Source: Phoebastria nigripes
Lineage: Eukaryota > Chordata > Aves > Procellariiformes > Diomedeidae
Length of the DNA stretch: 64,000 nucleotides
Direction of reading: 5' to 3'
NCBI GenBank assembly: GCA_035582835.1
Contig: JAYKAV010002042.1
Span: 540,163 to 604,162 of the forward strand
Position numbers and translations under genes: made by a program. The first letter of the stretch is position 1. Every line of letters begins with the position of its first letter. Positions 23,001-34,790 of the stretch are shown here, one piece after another. A model generated the notes under the pieces. That model saw only the letters and a list, made by a program, of their open reading frames with translations. It made no database searches and had not been told where the DNA came from.

Positions 23001-25492
23001 AGAAAGCCTAGACATTATGGCACAAGCCCCGAGTTAAGGCCCTCTCAGACTCACCCTGCCTTGAAAGGCCACTTGCTCGGCGGGTACCCTGTGGTGTGGC
23101 AGCCAGAGGGAAGGCAGCTGGACTCTGCAATGCGCTCTGCAGATCCCACCATCACCATCAGAGGCTGTGCAAACACAGGCGTACACCTTCGGGGGGGACT
23201 CATCTCACCTCATTTTTGTCACCGCCTGCATCTGAGCAATTCACATGCACGGCAGAGGGGAACGCTTCTAGGCCACAATTCACCCACGCCATTTTTAATG
23301 CGCAGACAAGAGTGAGATGAAAATTGCCGGTTCCCCTCCACTCACCACACAGGCAGGCTGGCACAACCACTGGAGTCGACATCCTGTCCAAATAAACTAA
23401 AGCACCAAGAGACGAGTGGGCTGGGAAAGCAGTTTGAAGTCTCCTGAGACGTAACAGTCTCTGAAAATATAAAGGTCATCTGGAAAAGAATTAAGCGGCA
23501 TTTGACTTTGAGAAGCAATGGGAGACGAGATAAAAATAGCTTTATTTCTGACAACAAGTGCTTCTGAGACACTTGATGTGTTTAATCGTTTTCCGTTCCC
23601 TCTGACAGAAAAGATTAATTACGGAACTGCACAAAAATAGTTCAAGGAATGTTGTGACCCATGTGAATATTAAAGATATGAGAGATTCTTAAACAGAGTA
23701 CAAAAAGAAGATAAAAGTACAGAGCAGTTTGAGTGATTTAAAGCTCAGAGACAATCTTGCAGTACTGAAGGAAGCTAAAATAGTCCCTGATAAAAGACTC
23801 GACTCTGATTGGAATCTGGGACACAATGGTCAGGCAGTATTTAGGGGAAGACCAAGATATAATCATTGCTATCAAAATTGTTTTGGGCGTGCTGGAGCTA
23901 CATAAACATGTAAAAGCTCCAGACCTGAGACTGACCTGTAAAGCCCTCTACCAGAGCATGAACCTCCTCGAGGACTGGCCAGGCTCCAATCCTGTTGACA
24001 TACTCAAGTACACAAAATACCACAAAAAAGATATAAGGGAAAAAGACACCGAGAACTTAGTTGTAATCCACAAATGCAAGCACACAGAACTGCACAGGGT
24101 GTAGTAAACAGCACAAACCAAGACAATAATACCACTTTGCAAGAGTTGATAATCATCAGACAAATGTGCTGAACAAGGACGATGAAAAAAGCACCATCAC
24201 TTTGGAGGAACTCTTAATGGGAACCGTGGTAAAGGTTGTGGCAACTGAATACATTATTAGCCCAAAAAGCAAAAGGAACATTAATGGATTTTAAGTCACA
24301 CACTGCTTGGAGAGGAAGTAACATGGTGCTAGAAACAGTAGTGAGCAAAAAAGTTAAGCACATAAAACTCTCATAAAACTCATATAAAACTAATATATCA
24401 AATATATATGTAGAAAATATAAAACTGATAAAATAATGCCCAGAGCACTGAGATTAAATGGATGCTAAAAACTGGAAAAGACAGTATTTGTAATAGTACT
24501 GGCGAGGAGAAGGCATCCATTATGGCTCCAAACCTTTGGTTTCATGAAGGTTTGTACAAACTGGATGGAGAGAGAAACAAAACAACTGAGGAAGGAGTAG
24601 AGGACTGCCTGCAGGAAGCTCTCAAACTACAGAACAGAGCTTCAGAAGCCAAAAGCCACCGAACTCAAGACTCTCCCCTGCGCTAAGGCAGAAGCCGAAA
24701 GAGAAGACCGATAAGCCTGTTGCTCTCAAAAGTCATAGTGAGGAGAAAAACCACAGTAACATATATACTCTTTAATGACATCAGTTTAAAAAAAGAAATT
24801 ATTTTTGGTTAAATACAGAATCAAAAGAACTAAATAAATATATAAAAGGCAAACATTTCCAATACCTTTAAGGGTAAAAATCCTGGAAGAGGTGACTAAT
24901 GTCAATCACCTGGTTTTCTGGTAGATACACACAGGNAAGGCAAACACCCATCTATGCATATTCACCCCCTCAATATAGCACTTGGAAATGCTTGTTCTAC
25001 ATACTGTGGAACTACGTTTGCTAACCTAGGTGTTTCACAGGGAGAAAGAATGTATTTCTGATGGTTTAGTGGAAGCACATGAAGAGAATTGCTTTGGAAA
25101 GTCTCAGAGCAGTTAGCAGAAGCTAAACAAACAAAAAAGGCCAATGACATATAATTAAAACAGTGTGTTAGAAAGAAAAATTTTCTTAGCAAGAGATAGA
25201 AGTAAACACATAAGACTAAAGCCCATCATCAATACGTATGCCCGATGGACAAGGAAATGACAAAAAGATTTCAGCTTGCTTGGCCTGATCTAACTAGCTA
25301 AACCAACAACCCAGCTTGGAAAGACGTTAAAGACAACCTGTAATTTTGGGTGAAAATTATAGAATAAAGAACCCAGGTTACTCATTACCACTACCCTTGC
25401 ATTTAAAGCACCCTGAGTAGAAGCCCTATGCTCTGGTGTTAATGATTAACCCCGAATCTTATCCTGAGCACACCAGCAGATTCAAAATAAAT
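20001..25492 (-). other. KL intron 1 segment, nothing firmly recognised
   Basis: Mostly AT-rich intron. The stretch 22900-23420 is somewhat richer in G+C. From about 23640 the sequence could be the 5' part (LTR, gag) of the retroviral remnant further right: an open frame at 23826-24104 and another at 24462-24686 lie on the same strand, but neither shows a motif I can name. A loose repeat of CATAAAACT occurs at 24358-24395. Confidence 0.45.
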
Positions 25493-25595
25493 TCATAGAA
25501 TCATCATGGAATCATAGAATGGTTTGGGTTGGAAGGGGCCTTTAAAGGTCATCTAGTCCAACCCTCCTGCAATGAGCAGACATCTTCATCAATTG
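25493..25595 (-). mobile_element. CR1 3' end fragment
   Basis: CATAGAATCATCATGGAATCATAGAATGG followed by TTTGGGTTGGAAGGGGCCTTTAAAGGTCATCTAGTCCAACCCTCCTGC is the reverse complement of an avian CR1 3' end. The tail repeat is at the left, so the element points to the minus strand. It is a different subfamily from the two young copies. Only about 100 bases remain before unrelated sequence. Confidence 0.8.
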
Positions 25596-25849
25596 ACCCA
25601 ACTGACGTATGTATCTGCTCCTGGAGATGTACTGGAACATTTTGCATGCAACTTAATGCTGAGAGTTTCCCAGGAGAAAGACAGCAAGAAATCCCTGTCA
25701 TACCATTATTACAAGAACATCAACTGATACTGGAATTGGCAAATCTATGTTTGTAGATTTGGGAAAGGCTGACAGACTGGCAGTCAGAAATTATTCCTGA
25801 GGTACATTAATGTGCTGCCCTAAAAGTCCCAGAAGTTCACCTAGAGATG

Positions 25850-27640
25850 AATGGGTAGAGGCTTTTCCCCAACTACGGTCCCAAAAGAAATTAGATTGCA
25901 GGAGTACTTCATGCCAAAGTGTTTATGAGTCCTGACCATCAGCCACAGAAGCAATAAAAATATCCCCAAGCCACAGAAAAAAGCTTATTGGAGCAACAAA
26001 TAACTGCATGAAGATCAGGCATTTCTGATGCTCCAATCTGGCCTATCATAAAAGCAGACAGCAGAATTTACTGGTTAATGGTTGATTTTTGAGCAATGAA
26101 TTCTGTTACACCATAAACCACACCTGTTGTAGCAAAAATGCCAGAGTCTGGCATAACAGATCTAGCATATGCTGTCTTTGTGATCTTGTTATCAGGGCAA
26201 GGCTGGGAAGAATTTCTCCCTACATTTACGNGGCAGCAGTACCCCTTTATATTCACCCATCACCCAAGGATTTCACTGTGCTCCAGCTTTATGCAATATT
26301 CATAGCATCCAAACATGGGAAAAATTATCAGAGGCTGATCAAACCCATGTAATTGCATGAACAGATGATGTATTAACCCACAGCCAGACTCAAACAGAGC
26401 TGAAAGAGTTAATTAAACACGCATAAGCCATAACTTTGGGAACACAATTCTAAATGAATTGATGAAGAGGTCAAGTGGTACAGGAAAGAGTAAANTATTT
26501 AGGAGTAGACTAATCACCTTATCACAGCGAGCAAAATTAATAGGAAGCTCCTTGCTCTACAAGTCTGCATGAGCTCAGATCTCTTCTGGGTTTGTTTATT
26601 TTCCCCCAGGATTTTATATCCATGTTTGCAGATATGATTAAGCTTTTAACCAAGTTGTTAAAGAAGGTGCAGCAATGGGAGTGGAGATGAGGACAAAACC
26701 TGACCTCTTCAACATTCAAAAAAGGCTGGCATAGGTAGCCACACTGGGGATGCTGTTCCAGCATGGCCACTTTATTTGCACTTTGTTACCCTCCAGGAGC
26801 AGTAGAGGCCATGTTATCACAAAACCAAGGAAAGTCAGTCAGTTCACTCTGTATGAAAAGGAGCATGTGGTGCTCCTGGGAGACTTCACACGGTGACCCA
26901 GAAACTACAGAGTCGGTGAAAGGCGTAATTACCAAGCTCAACATATTTAAGAGTATCAACAGAGTAGTGTGGGCTCAGCAGAAGAATGAACTACAACAAT
27001 AGGTGGTCCCCAGAGCATACCATGGGGATCTCATCCAGTTTGTTCACAAGAAAAGTCACTTTGAAGAGGCTAGAACAACAGAAAGGTAGCCCTCTCTGGG
27101 AAAAGACATTAAGCAATCGGTGCAGAATTATTTAATATGTACTATAGTAAATGTTTCTACTACATAAACTAGACTCTCTCCCTTTTCAGCACCCAAAGAT
27201 AACAGCTCCATGGTTGCAAATATAAATTGACAGGTCTTTTATCAATCTCACAACAAAACAGTAACTGCTGCAGTGCCCAGGTACATCAATGACAATCAGA
27301 GGTATGAGAACAACATGGCAGTGGTGGTTTGACTGGGTGCTACCCACCAAATGGCTTCAGAAGGTATTTCTGGATGAATGCACTGGTGGATAGCTTTTCC
27401 CATTGTGAGCTCCTCTGTGAGAAACAACAGCCACTGGGCAGCAACAGCAAAGAAAGAATTTGAAGAAATCTCCACCAGTGGAGCGTACCAATGAGTAATA
27501 TGGAGGTGTTTGGTCCTACATAGTTGGCACAAGAATTATAAATTCAGTTAATGTATATGCAATCAATATATTACAAGCTGTCAGAGATCATACAACACAG
27601 CAGCCCCAAATGAATGAGGATCAAACAAAAATAATGATAT
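25850..27640 (+). mobile_element. endogenous retrovirus pol remnant (RT, RNase H, integrase)
   Basis: A decayed retroviral pol region in intron 1, antisense to KL. Broken by many stops and several frame changes, the translated pieces follow pol order: LLEQQITA-type start (about 25990), WLMVDF and NSVTP (26070-26118), a motif A block TDLAYAVF (26158-26181), QQYPFIF (26233-26253), a DDVL active-site block near 26367 whose usual Tyr codon is a stop, and YLGVD. LRSLLGLF..DFISMFADMIK.LTKLLKK (about 26571-26663) is the RT connection region, followed by an RNase H-like part. From about 27010, GDLIQFVHKKSHFEEART and NYLICTIVN resemble the integrase zinc finger; ATAKKEFEEI near 27440 fits the integrase core. 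No function is possible. Confidence 0.8.
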
Positions 27641-27989
27641 GAAGTAAGCAACGTTGTTTAATGACTGCAAAAACTTCAGGCTGTCAGACAGACAATGGCA
27701 TGCAACAAGACTTGTATGTGCGCACAGGGCACAGCTGAACATCATTAAGCAAGGTCAAAGCAAAATTATTGTATCAGAGCTCTGTGCTATAATATAGGCA
27801 AATGCAACCAAGAATGAAGGGGACTTACTTGAGGTGCTCTCTACAAAGATTTTTTTAAACCAAACATTTGGGTTGCTCATGCCCAAAACTAGCTCAGCCA
27901 CTCACAACATGATAACCTGAGTTTACTCTGCTATAACTTTGGCTATTAAATTTAATCATTCTGAGATTAGAGCTGTGCATCAATGACAA

Positions 27990-28675
27990 CGGGCTACAGA
28001 ATAAGATGGAAAGTTCCAGTCAGCCCTCTACATGGATGCAAAAAGCAGCTGATCAAGATAAGCAATACATATGTGAAGGTACCAGTTTTCAATCTTCAGA
28101 CAACTGTTTAGATTACAATTTGACCAGATGTGAATATGGAATTCTTCCTCCTTTTTCTCATCAGTCTGCAACTGGTTATGTGAGATCCAGCTGTGTTTGC
28201 ATGCATACTCAATCACTACAAACTATCTCATTGTGTATAACCTGCCTGAAATGTTCTGTTTTGTGTGCGTGTAATAGAAATGACTGAAGGATGTGATTTC
28301 AGTTATACACCTTTACAAGTAATGCTCAAGTTGCAAAAATCACTGAAACTGTATACTAAATTAACTTTAATCCAGTAACTTTTGGAGTAGCTTTTGCGTG
28401 ATTGTTGCAGATAATAAAGCATTCAACTGTAACATCTGAAGTCTAGCTGGTTGTAAAACAAGCCACAAAAGCAATGATTACAGTGCTCTGCAACAGCAAA
28501 CAAATTACTCACAAACAACTGCAAAAGAGAAGGCAGGGTGTCATTCTTGATGGGAATCCCTCTTGTGTGGTCCCCTTCAGCTGCAGGAATTTTGAACTTG
28601 GCTCTACACCCTGTACCTTTAATCCTACTTATACTTTTATACTTCATAATTTGTACCAAATAGAAGAGTATTAAG
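27990..28675 (+). pseudogene. possible env-like remnant of the same retrovirus
   Basis: It follows pol on the same strand, where env is expected. A 93-codon open frame (28006-28287) has about ten cysteines, dense for random sequence. Near the end, a separate frame (28560-28661) reads through LALHPVPLILLILLYFIICTK to a stop, a hydrophobic stretch with a short basic end like a retroviral transmembrane anchor. No surface or fusion motif is identifiable. Placement and composition are the only support. Confidence 0.3.
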
Positions 28676-29249
28676 TGCTGAGCAAGTTGAGGAATAGCTA
28701 TACCCTAGAAGAAAGAACTGTGGACTACCCTCAGACCTATACAGCTCATCAGGAGGCCNTACGAGACAAGAAAGAGCGAACAGCTCCAAGAAGAATCACT
28801 GCTTGGTCCTGACCTGTAGAAACCATAGGAGGATTCACATCATTGCTAGATTCAGGAGTGATAGCTCACAGTTTGCAGACTAATGAAAAAGGGGATTATA
28901 GCCCAGTAAATACAGTATTGCTATTGCTAGTACCAAGCTACAGGATGCNTATGAACTTCATCTTGACTCAGCAGTCATGACTTACTGGGATCTGCTTTGG
29001 GTGATCATGAGTCTGTTTTACCTGCAAAACTGCTCAATGATCAGGGGAGGAGGGAACTATTGCCTGACTTCTTGTCTTCCCCCTGGCTTTTGCTTAAAGC
29101 TGGCTCTGTGGTGGTACGGTTCTATCCAAATGGTATTACAGGCCTGCTTCTAGGCAACCNAATCCCAACGCTAATGCCAACTTGGGTCTGAGAGAGATCC
29201 TGCCTAACCTAGAGCTGCTACTACTGAAGAGTATGGGTCATCCATGACT
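28676..29249 (-). other. KL intron 1 segment
   Basis: Between the env-like part and repeat copy 2. It has a 40-codon plus-strand stretch (about 28838-28978) with no firm identity. Three ambiguous bases are present (28759, 28949, 29160). Confidence 0.5.
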
Positions 29250-29650
29250 CCTGTGTCAAACCTGTAAGCCAGTGCAAATGTCGTAGGCATTCCACAACAT
29301 GAATGGCAGCAGACATCTATGTTCAAGCAACTGAATCCCACCCCTACAGAGCAGAAAGCAGCTCCAGATCCTGACACATAGCATTAGATGTCAGAAGTGC
29401 TGATGTCCACTTGTGACCTAAGATTCAGTTGCTTAACAGAAGCATCCAGACCATTTGGGATGTTCTGGACTATCAAGACACCTGCATGGGCAGATACAAC
29501 ACAAGACCTGTGGAAAAACCTGTGTCTTTTGGACTGGCAGTTGGAGGCAAGGCAGGATACTCTAGGCTTCTCAAATGGTACTTGCTTGTCTATGTGTGCA
29601 ACTTTTTTAGCCCTAGTGGCTTCTAAAGAGGTAGCCTTGCATGAAGTTAT
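29250..29650 (+). repeat. diverged interspersed repeat, copy 2 of 3 (possible 3' LTR)
   Basis: It contains the same ordered blocks as the copies at 19.2-20.0 kb and 58 kb: CATCTATGTTCAAGCAACTGAATCCCACCCC (about 29308-29345) and ACTGGCAGTTGGAGGCAAGGCAGGATACTCTAGG followed by TCTCAAATGGTAC (about 29534-29581). It lies about 1.6 kb past integrase sequence on the same strand, where a 3' LTR would be. I could not find a matching 5' copy before 25.8 kb, so the LTR reading is an inference. Confidence 0.5.
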
Positions 29651-32600
29651 GACTGTGAGGACATATACCGTGGAAGAGTATGTAAGAGTGTATCAAAATC
29701 CTGGAAAGATTCAGGGAAACCAAGAGGACCTAAGCTAGACGTTTTCACTCCAGAAGTCTTAACACCAGCAACAACCCCTGAAAGGTTGACACAGTGAATC
29801 ACAGGACAATGTAGATGGACAAGGCAAGTAAAACTGAATGACTCATAACCTAGTGGTCTTGATGCCTCAGTTGTCTGCCCATCGTTGCAACAGCATAGGG
29901 AACCGTAAGGCTAACTGACAAGTTTTAATTAATACAATGGTTATTACTAGCCGTTAATTCTTCCTTNAAGTTATTGCTTCCATGATGTTAGGCTATGAAA
30001 GGAAGATCTGGGAAACTGTAAGAGGAATTAAAACCAGTTCCTCAGCAAAGGCACATCTCAGCAGTGGGGATACAGTCACTGGAGGATGCAGACTTTGGTC
30101 AGACACCTTTATTTTGAGGAATCACCACACTCCTCAGCAGCCACCAAGAAGATGAAGTGTAGCTGTTCAAATCAGAACCCAGAAGAGGAGAGAGAAATTC
30201 CAGGGCAGGGAAAGATGGGGGAAATGAGATTCACTGGGGGAAGAGAAACTCTTGGGGTACCACATTTTTAAAGACCCAAATAACAGAGTGATGACTTCAG
30301 TCAAGAGATAGAGGGACAAAATGGGGCATCCAATTTTATGGTGGAAAAAAATTTTGAATCTTTGCATTTCTTCAGGGGCAAGGATGATTTATGTGTATTT
30401 ATCCAGTCTTTTCTACGAGCTTTTGGCTATACTGCAGTCACAGATTAAACTGGATTCAATTTATATCTCCTTTGATTTGGGAAATACATTTAGAACCTCA
30501 TCCAAAGCGTGCTGAAACCATGAAAATACACTTTTGAGGTATGAATAAGTCCCTTTATGTCTGTTTCTAAATGCATGTTTAATGGTAGATATAAAATTCC
30601 TCTACGACAGAGATGAGTGTTAACTCAAAAGCATACAAATAAAAATTTTCTTGCTTTATTCTTGTAGTCTGCAAACATAATAAAAAGCACCATTTGAGCT
30701 AAAAGTTGGAATCTTGTAGAACAGAAAACTGCAACAAACAAAAAGCATTTAAAATTAAATATCTAATTCTTACTTTATAAACACAATTTCATATTGTTGA
30801 TTATCTGTAGAAATTAAGCTGGGTTTCACCTGTTTGTACACCGGGAATCCAACTAGTTTGGCTGACATAATATTGAATAAATGTTTTAACGTAGTTGCTA
30901 AGAAGCTAAATGTTAATAAAGTTGATATAAAAATACCAGCTACAATTGTTTCCTTTTTGAAAGTATATCCTATATTTTTATACGATGCAATATAGAATAG
31001 GGGGGGTTACTACATCAAGGCAATCTCAGCCTTAGCAATCAAGACAAGAAATCACAGTAAAAGACCTAAAACAGCTTTTATCCAATCCTTAGAGAAATAA
31101 AAAGAAAATTTAAAAAAAATAGGAAACAGCAAAAGAAAAGGAAGAGTGTTGTCAGGGTAATTGTTTAGTCTAAGCCACACAGAAAAGGGCATGTGTTGGT
31201 TAATACATACAGTTGCAAATGCTAATTAACTACTCTTCTTTCAGCAATCCTTGTTCCAACTTCTGTGCTCTCACCACCATAGTACTAGACACTTTCTGAC
31301 CAGAATTAACATCATATTAACAGACTGAGGTATTCACCAATATTGTGTCAATTGCACAAATTTTAAACATACTTAACACGGTCAGGTTTAGACTTCAGTC
31401 TGGCAGTGTAATGAGCACTTCTGGAGGCCTAGCATGTGATTTTTTAAAAGAACAACCTAGCATGTTTCAGGTTTCCTTAACAGCTCTTTGCCAGTTCTCT
31501 GCAGGTATTCTCTTTTGGAGAGAAAATAGTTGTCTCTTGAAGAAGAGACAGTAACATTGATACTGAGCTTTCTTTACATAAGAAACCTACAAAAGATTAT
31601 TTTCACTTTGGCAAACACTGCTGCAGAACGAAGTCTTTAAAAATATACTGTCTGAGTTGAAGGAACTGGCACAAGGGGAAACTGATAGAATTTATCTTTT
31701 GATTACTATTTCAAAGTGTAATACTAAACTTCAAATTGCTCTAGAACAAAATATAAAGCCAGTGATGTCAAGACATTTGTATACATGAATGAAAGTCATC
31801 ATTGGACTATGAATATAAAAAATGAAATGCCTGTATATCCACCTTTTCTTTTTCCTACTGATTCCAGATGTGGCTAAAAACTTCATTTTTCTCCTTGGCC
31901 ATTTTAAATATAGATACAGAAACATAAGGAGAAATTAAAACCTTAACAAAGCAGTTAACTCACAGCTTCAGATACACTTTTTAAGCGATTTGTCTGGGAT
32001 TGGCATTTGTTTCTGTATAACCATGTCTTTGGAAATTCTGCCAGTACACTGTAATATGTAAATATCCAATATCAAAGTACAATAATGTTTTTGATAATTT
32101 AAAGAAAACTTATTCTGGAAGGAATCCCAGTTTTAAGATCAAAATGTACTAGAACAACAGAAATGCAAGTTCACATATTTCCTGTAACAGCATCATTTCA
32201 TCCTCTTATGTCCAGCTATATATATGCCAGAAAGTAACACTACTCTGCTTCACAGTTACCATGAGGGTAGGCATGTTAGCAGTTGTCAGGAGGCCACATC
32301 AATTATGGTAATTAGGTCAATCTCTAACAGTGAGACAGATGCCTACCATTTAAATATTGCCTGTTTTAAAGGAGGGCAGTTCAAAGTAAAGAGTTTGGAG
32401 AGATGCCTCATTTCTAAGTAACTGACCAAAGAGCTATACAGGTATAGCAAAAACTTTCAACAGATTTCCATGAAGACATCCATCAAAATGCTCTCAGAGC
32501 CACAGAACTAGCTCAGTATTTGTTACAGCCCCACTCCTAGACAACAGACTGATGAGAGACATCTCAGGCTTAAATACAGGAGGACAGGAAGAGCAATAAA

Positions 32601-33914
32601 TCCAGTGACTGAGTTTTTTTAAAATACTGTCTTTGATTTTTAGACCAGTACAAGCTCATGTAAGCAGCCAGATGGCTTACATATATTCTGGGCTTGTTAG
32701 ATGGAAAAGGAGATTAACTGTGCCTAATATAATTATAATATGTAGCTGGTTAATTTCCAGCCATAGTACCTACATCTACTTTAGCAAACAGTAGAGCTGA
32801 GGACCCACTATCTACAATAACCCATGGACCAGAAGCCGATTAGCAGCTGGATTACGCTAGGTGTGCTCCTGCAGAGCAGTTTCCAGGTTACCTTCATCCA
32901 AAACCAATCCAGCTGGGTACTCCAAAACCACTTCAGGCTACGAACCATAGTACAGCAAATGGAGGCAATCAGGAGATTCACGTTGCACACACACTCCTCA
33001 TTTGTACTGTAATGCTATCGTAGATGCATGCTTAAACAGCCTAATGCTACAAAAGCATGAGAAGTTTTGTATTTTTTATCAAAATCAAACAGGAAAATAA
33101 TCTTTCATTTTGAGAGATCCCATACGGTGCATAAGGTAGTGAGAGAGCTGTCCAGCCACTTTGTCCTAGAGAAACAGGTTTTCATTAGCCACAGCTACGC
33201 CAACACAACCTTCAATGAGTATGTAGTACAAAGGATATTGAAAAAATGGATTTAAGACAGGATACATTAAATCAGGATGACGCTTTAGATATTAAGAAAC
33301 TCACAGATTACACAGCTTACATGGAATCATGGTTCAATCAATGCTACAGGAAGCAGAGCAGCTGGCAGTTCAATAATTAACTAGTTGTCCAACCACCAGT
33401 GAAAAGCAAATTGTTGGTCTGAATCAGGATCTGAAGGGCTTGAAGAGCCAGGCGTTTTGCTGAGATGAAGGGAAGAAGACAGGGAGGGAGGAAGAAAGGC
33501 AGGAAGGCAGGAGGGAAGGAAGTAGAAGAGATTGCATTGCATTAACTGAACTTTGATTTTCACTGGAAGCTCTTTTACACATGAACGCTCTTATAGAAGA
33601 GCCAAGATACTCTGCAAGAGACACATATGCAAGTTCTTACTGGGAAGAAAAAAAAATCTCTGTAGAAATGAGCACTTGGAAAAAAAGTAAGGCTCCATCT
33701 ATAGCAATCAAAACCCACTTTCCTCATACTAGTGAGATGCAAGAAAGCAGAGATGTTGGAAAGAAATACTGAAGAAAAAGTAAAGATTTTATGTACATAT
33801 TTTGAAACATGAAATAATTCAAGAGTATTAGGATATGATTTATAATCAGATGCATTAGATGTTTATTACCAAATGAGCCACTGGGCACATTTGGAAATAT
33901 AGGGACAGTATATA
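29651..33914 (-). other. KL intron 1 segment, nothing recognised
   Basis: AT-rich intron sequence with short chance open frames only. A purine-rich patch at 33465-33535 is listed separately. Confidence 0.55.
33465..33535. repeat. purine-rich GGAA/AGGC low-complexity tract
   Basis: GAAGGGAAGAAGACAGGGAG and AGGAAGAAAGGCAGGAAGGC stretches form an almost pure purine plus-strand run of about 65 bases with imperfect GGAA and GGCA periodicity. Confidence 0.8.
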
Positions 33915-34790
33915 CGGACAAAAGGGATGCTCTACTGGGTCAGATCAACAGTCCATCCAGCCTAGTACTACCTCTGATAGCAACAGCAGGACATGGTGCT
34001 ATTTTAAGAGAGCAGGTGAGCCCAGTCACTTTCTGAGACCTAGCCTCCTACTTCCCAGGCATCCACACTGTTCTGACTTCAGAGAATTTTCACAGGAATA
34101 CAAAGAACACCTTACTGAAAAAAGGCATTACCATATTTATGATCCTGTGTCTGCTATCTGCCAGGGATTAGGAAAACTGGATTATAAAATTAAGAAGAGC
34201 CTCAAGGGCATCAGGTTCAACCCCCTGCTGCCATGGGCATATATATGACACAATCCTATTGTCCAGATTCACTTTAACATTGGTTAGGTATATTTTGTTC
34301 ATACTATTCTCTCTGGAAGACTACTACAGAATCACACTTCACGAATGGTTTCCTTTTTTTCCTGATTTTCAGGTTAAATTTATTCATGTTCAGTCTAAAC
34401 ACTTTGGTTCTTGCATCAAAACTTTCCCTGGACTTAGACAGTTATTTTCCTTCACTTGTTTCTACCATTGATCTATTTATAGACAGCAAGTATATCCTCT
34501 CCCAGTGTTCTTGCTCAGGTAAATAAGCCATGTTCTAGTGAGGTAATTCCTCATCTCTGCTGGAAACATCACCTGATACAGACTAGAAACAAGTGTGTCT
34601 TTGTCACAGCTGGATTATATTGGCATCTGATGATCATGCTGTGATCAGCAAGTTCTCATCTTATGGAAAAAAATTTTATGAGTCTTTCTGTTCATCTGTT
34701 TATTATCCTGATTATCCTTTGCACTGGCAATGTTTCCTGAAGTTCAGCTCATGCTCTAATTAGTGCAATCCTACTCTGTGCCAAAGCAAG
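33915..34790 (-). mobile_element. ancient CR1-like LINE 3' fragment(s)
   Basis: CTACTGGGTCAGATCAACAGTCCATCCAGCCTAGTA (33934-33969) matches the reverse complement of the old sauropsid CR1 3' end. Further on, TCAAGGGCATCAGGTTCAACCCCCTGCTGCCATGG (34201-34236) and the TCCAGATTCACTTTAACATTGG to TTCATGTTCAGTCTAAACACTTTGG region continue in the order expected of CR1 read backwards. Two CR1-type starts so close together suggest two fragments. No coding capacity remains. Confidence 0.5.

Noticed and set aside
23826..24104. 92-codon frame considered as retroviral gag
   Set aside because: It is upstream of pol on the right strand but shows no zinc knuckle, capsid homology block or other gag signature.
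24358..24395. Repeated CATAAAACT words considered as a CRISPR-like or regulatory array
   Set aside because: Units are short, imperfect and without regular spacers; this is simple AT-rich sequence in an animal genome.
28838..28978. LLDSG-containing 40-codon stretch resembling a retroviral protease active site
   Set aside because: It lies after the env-like region, the wrong place for a protease, and the flanking residues do not fit; a three-residue motif is too little.
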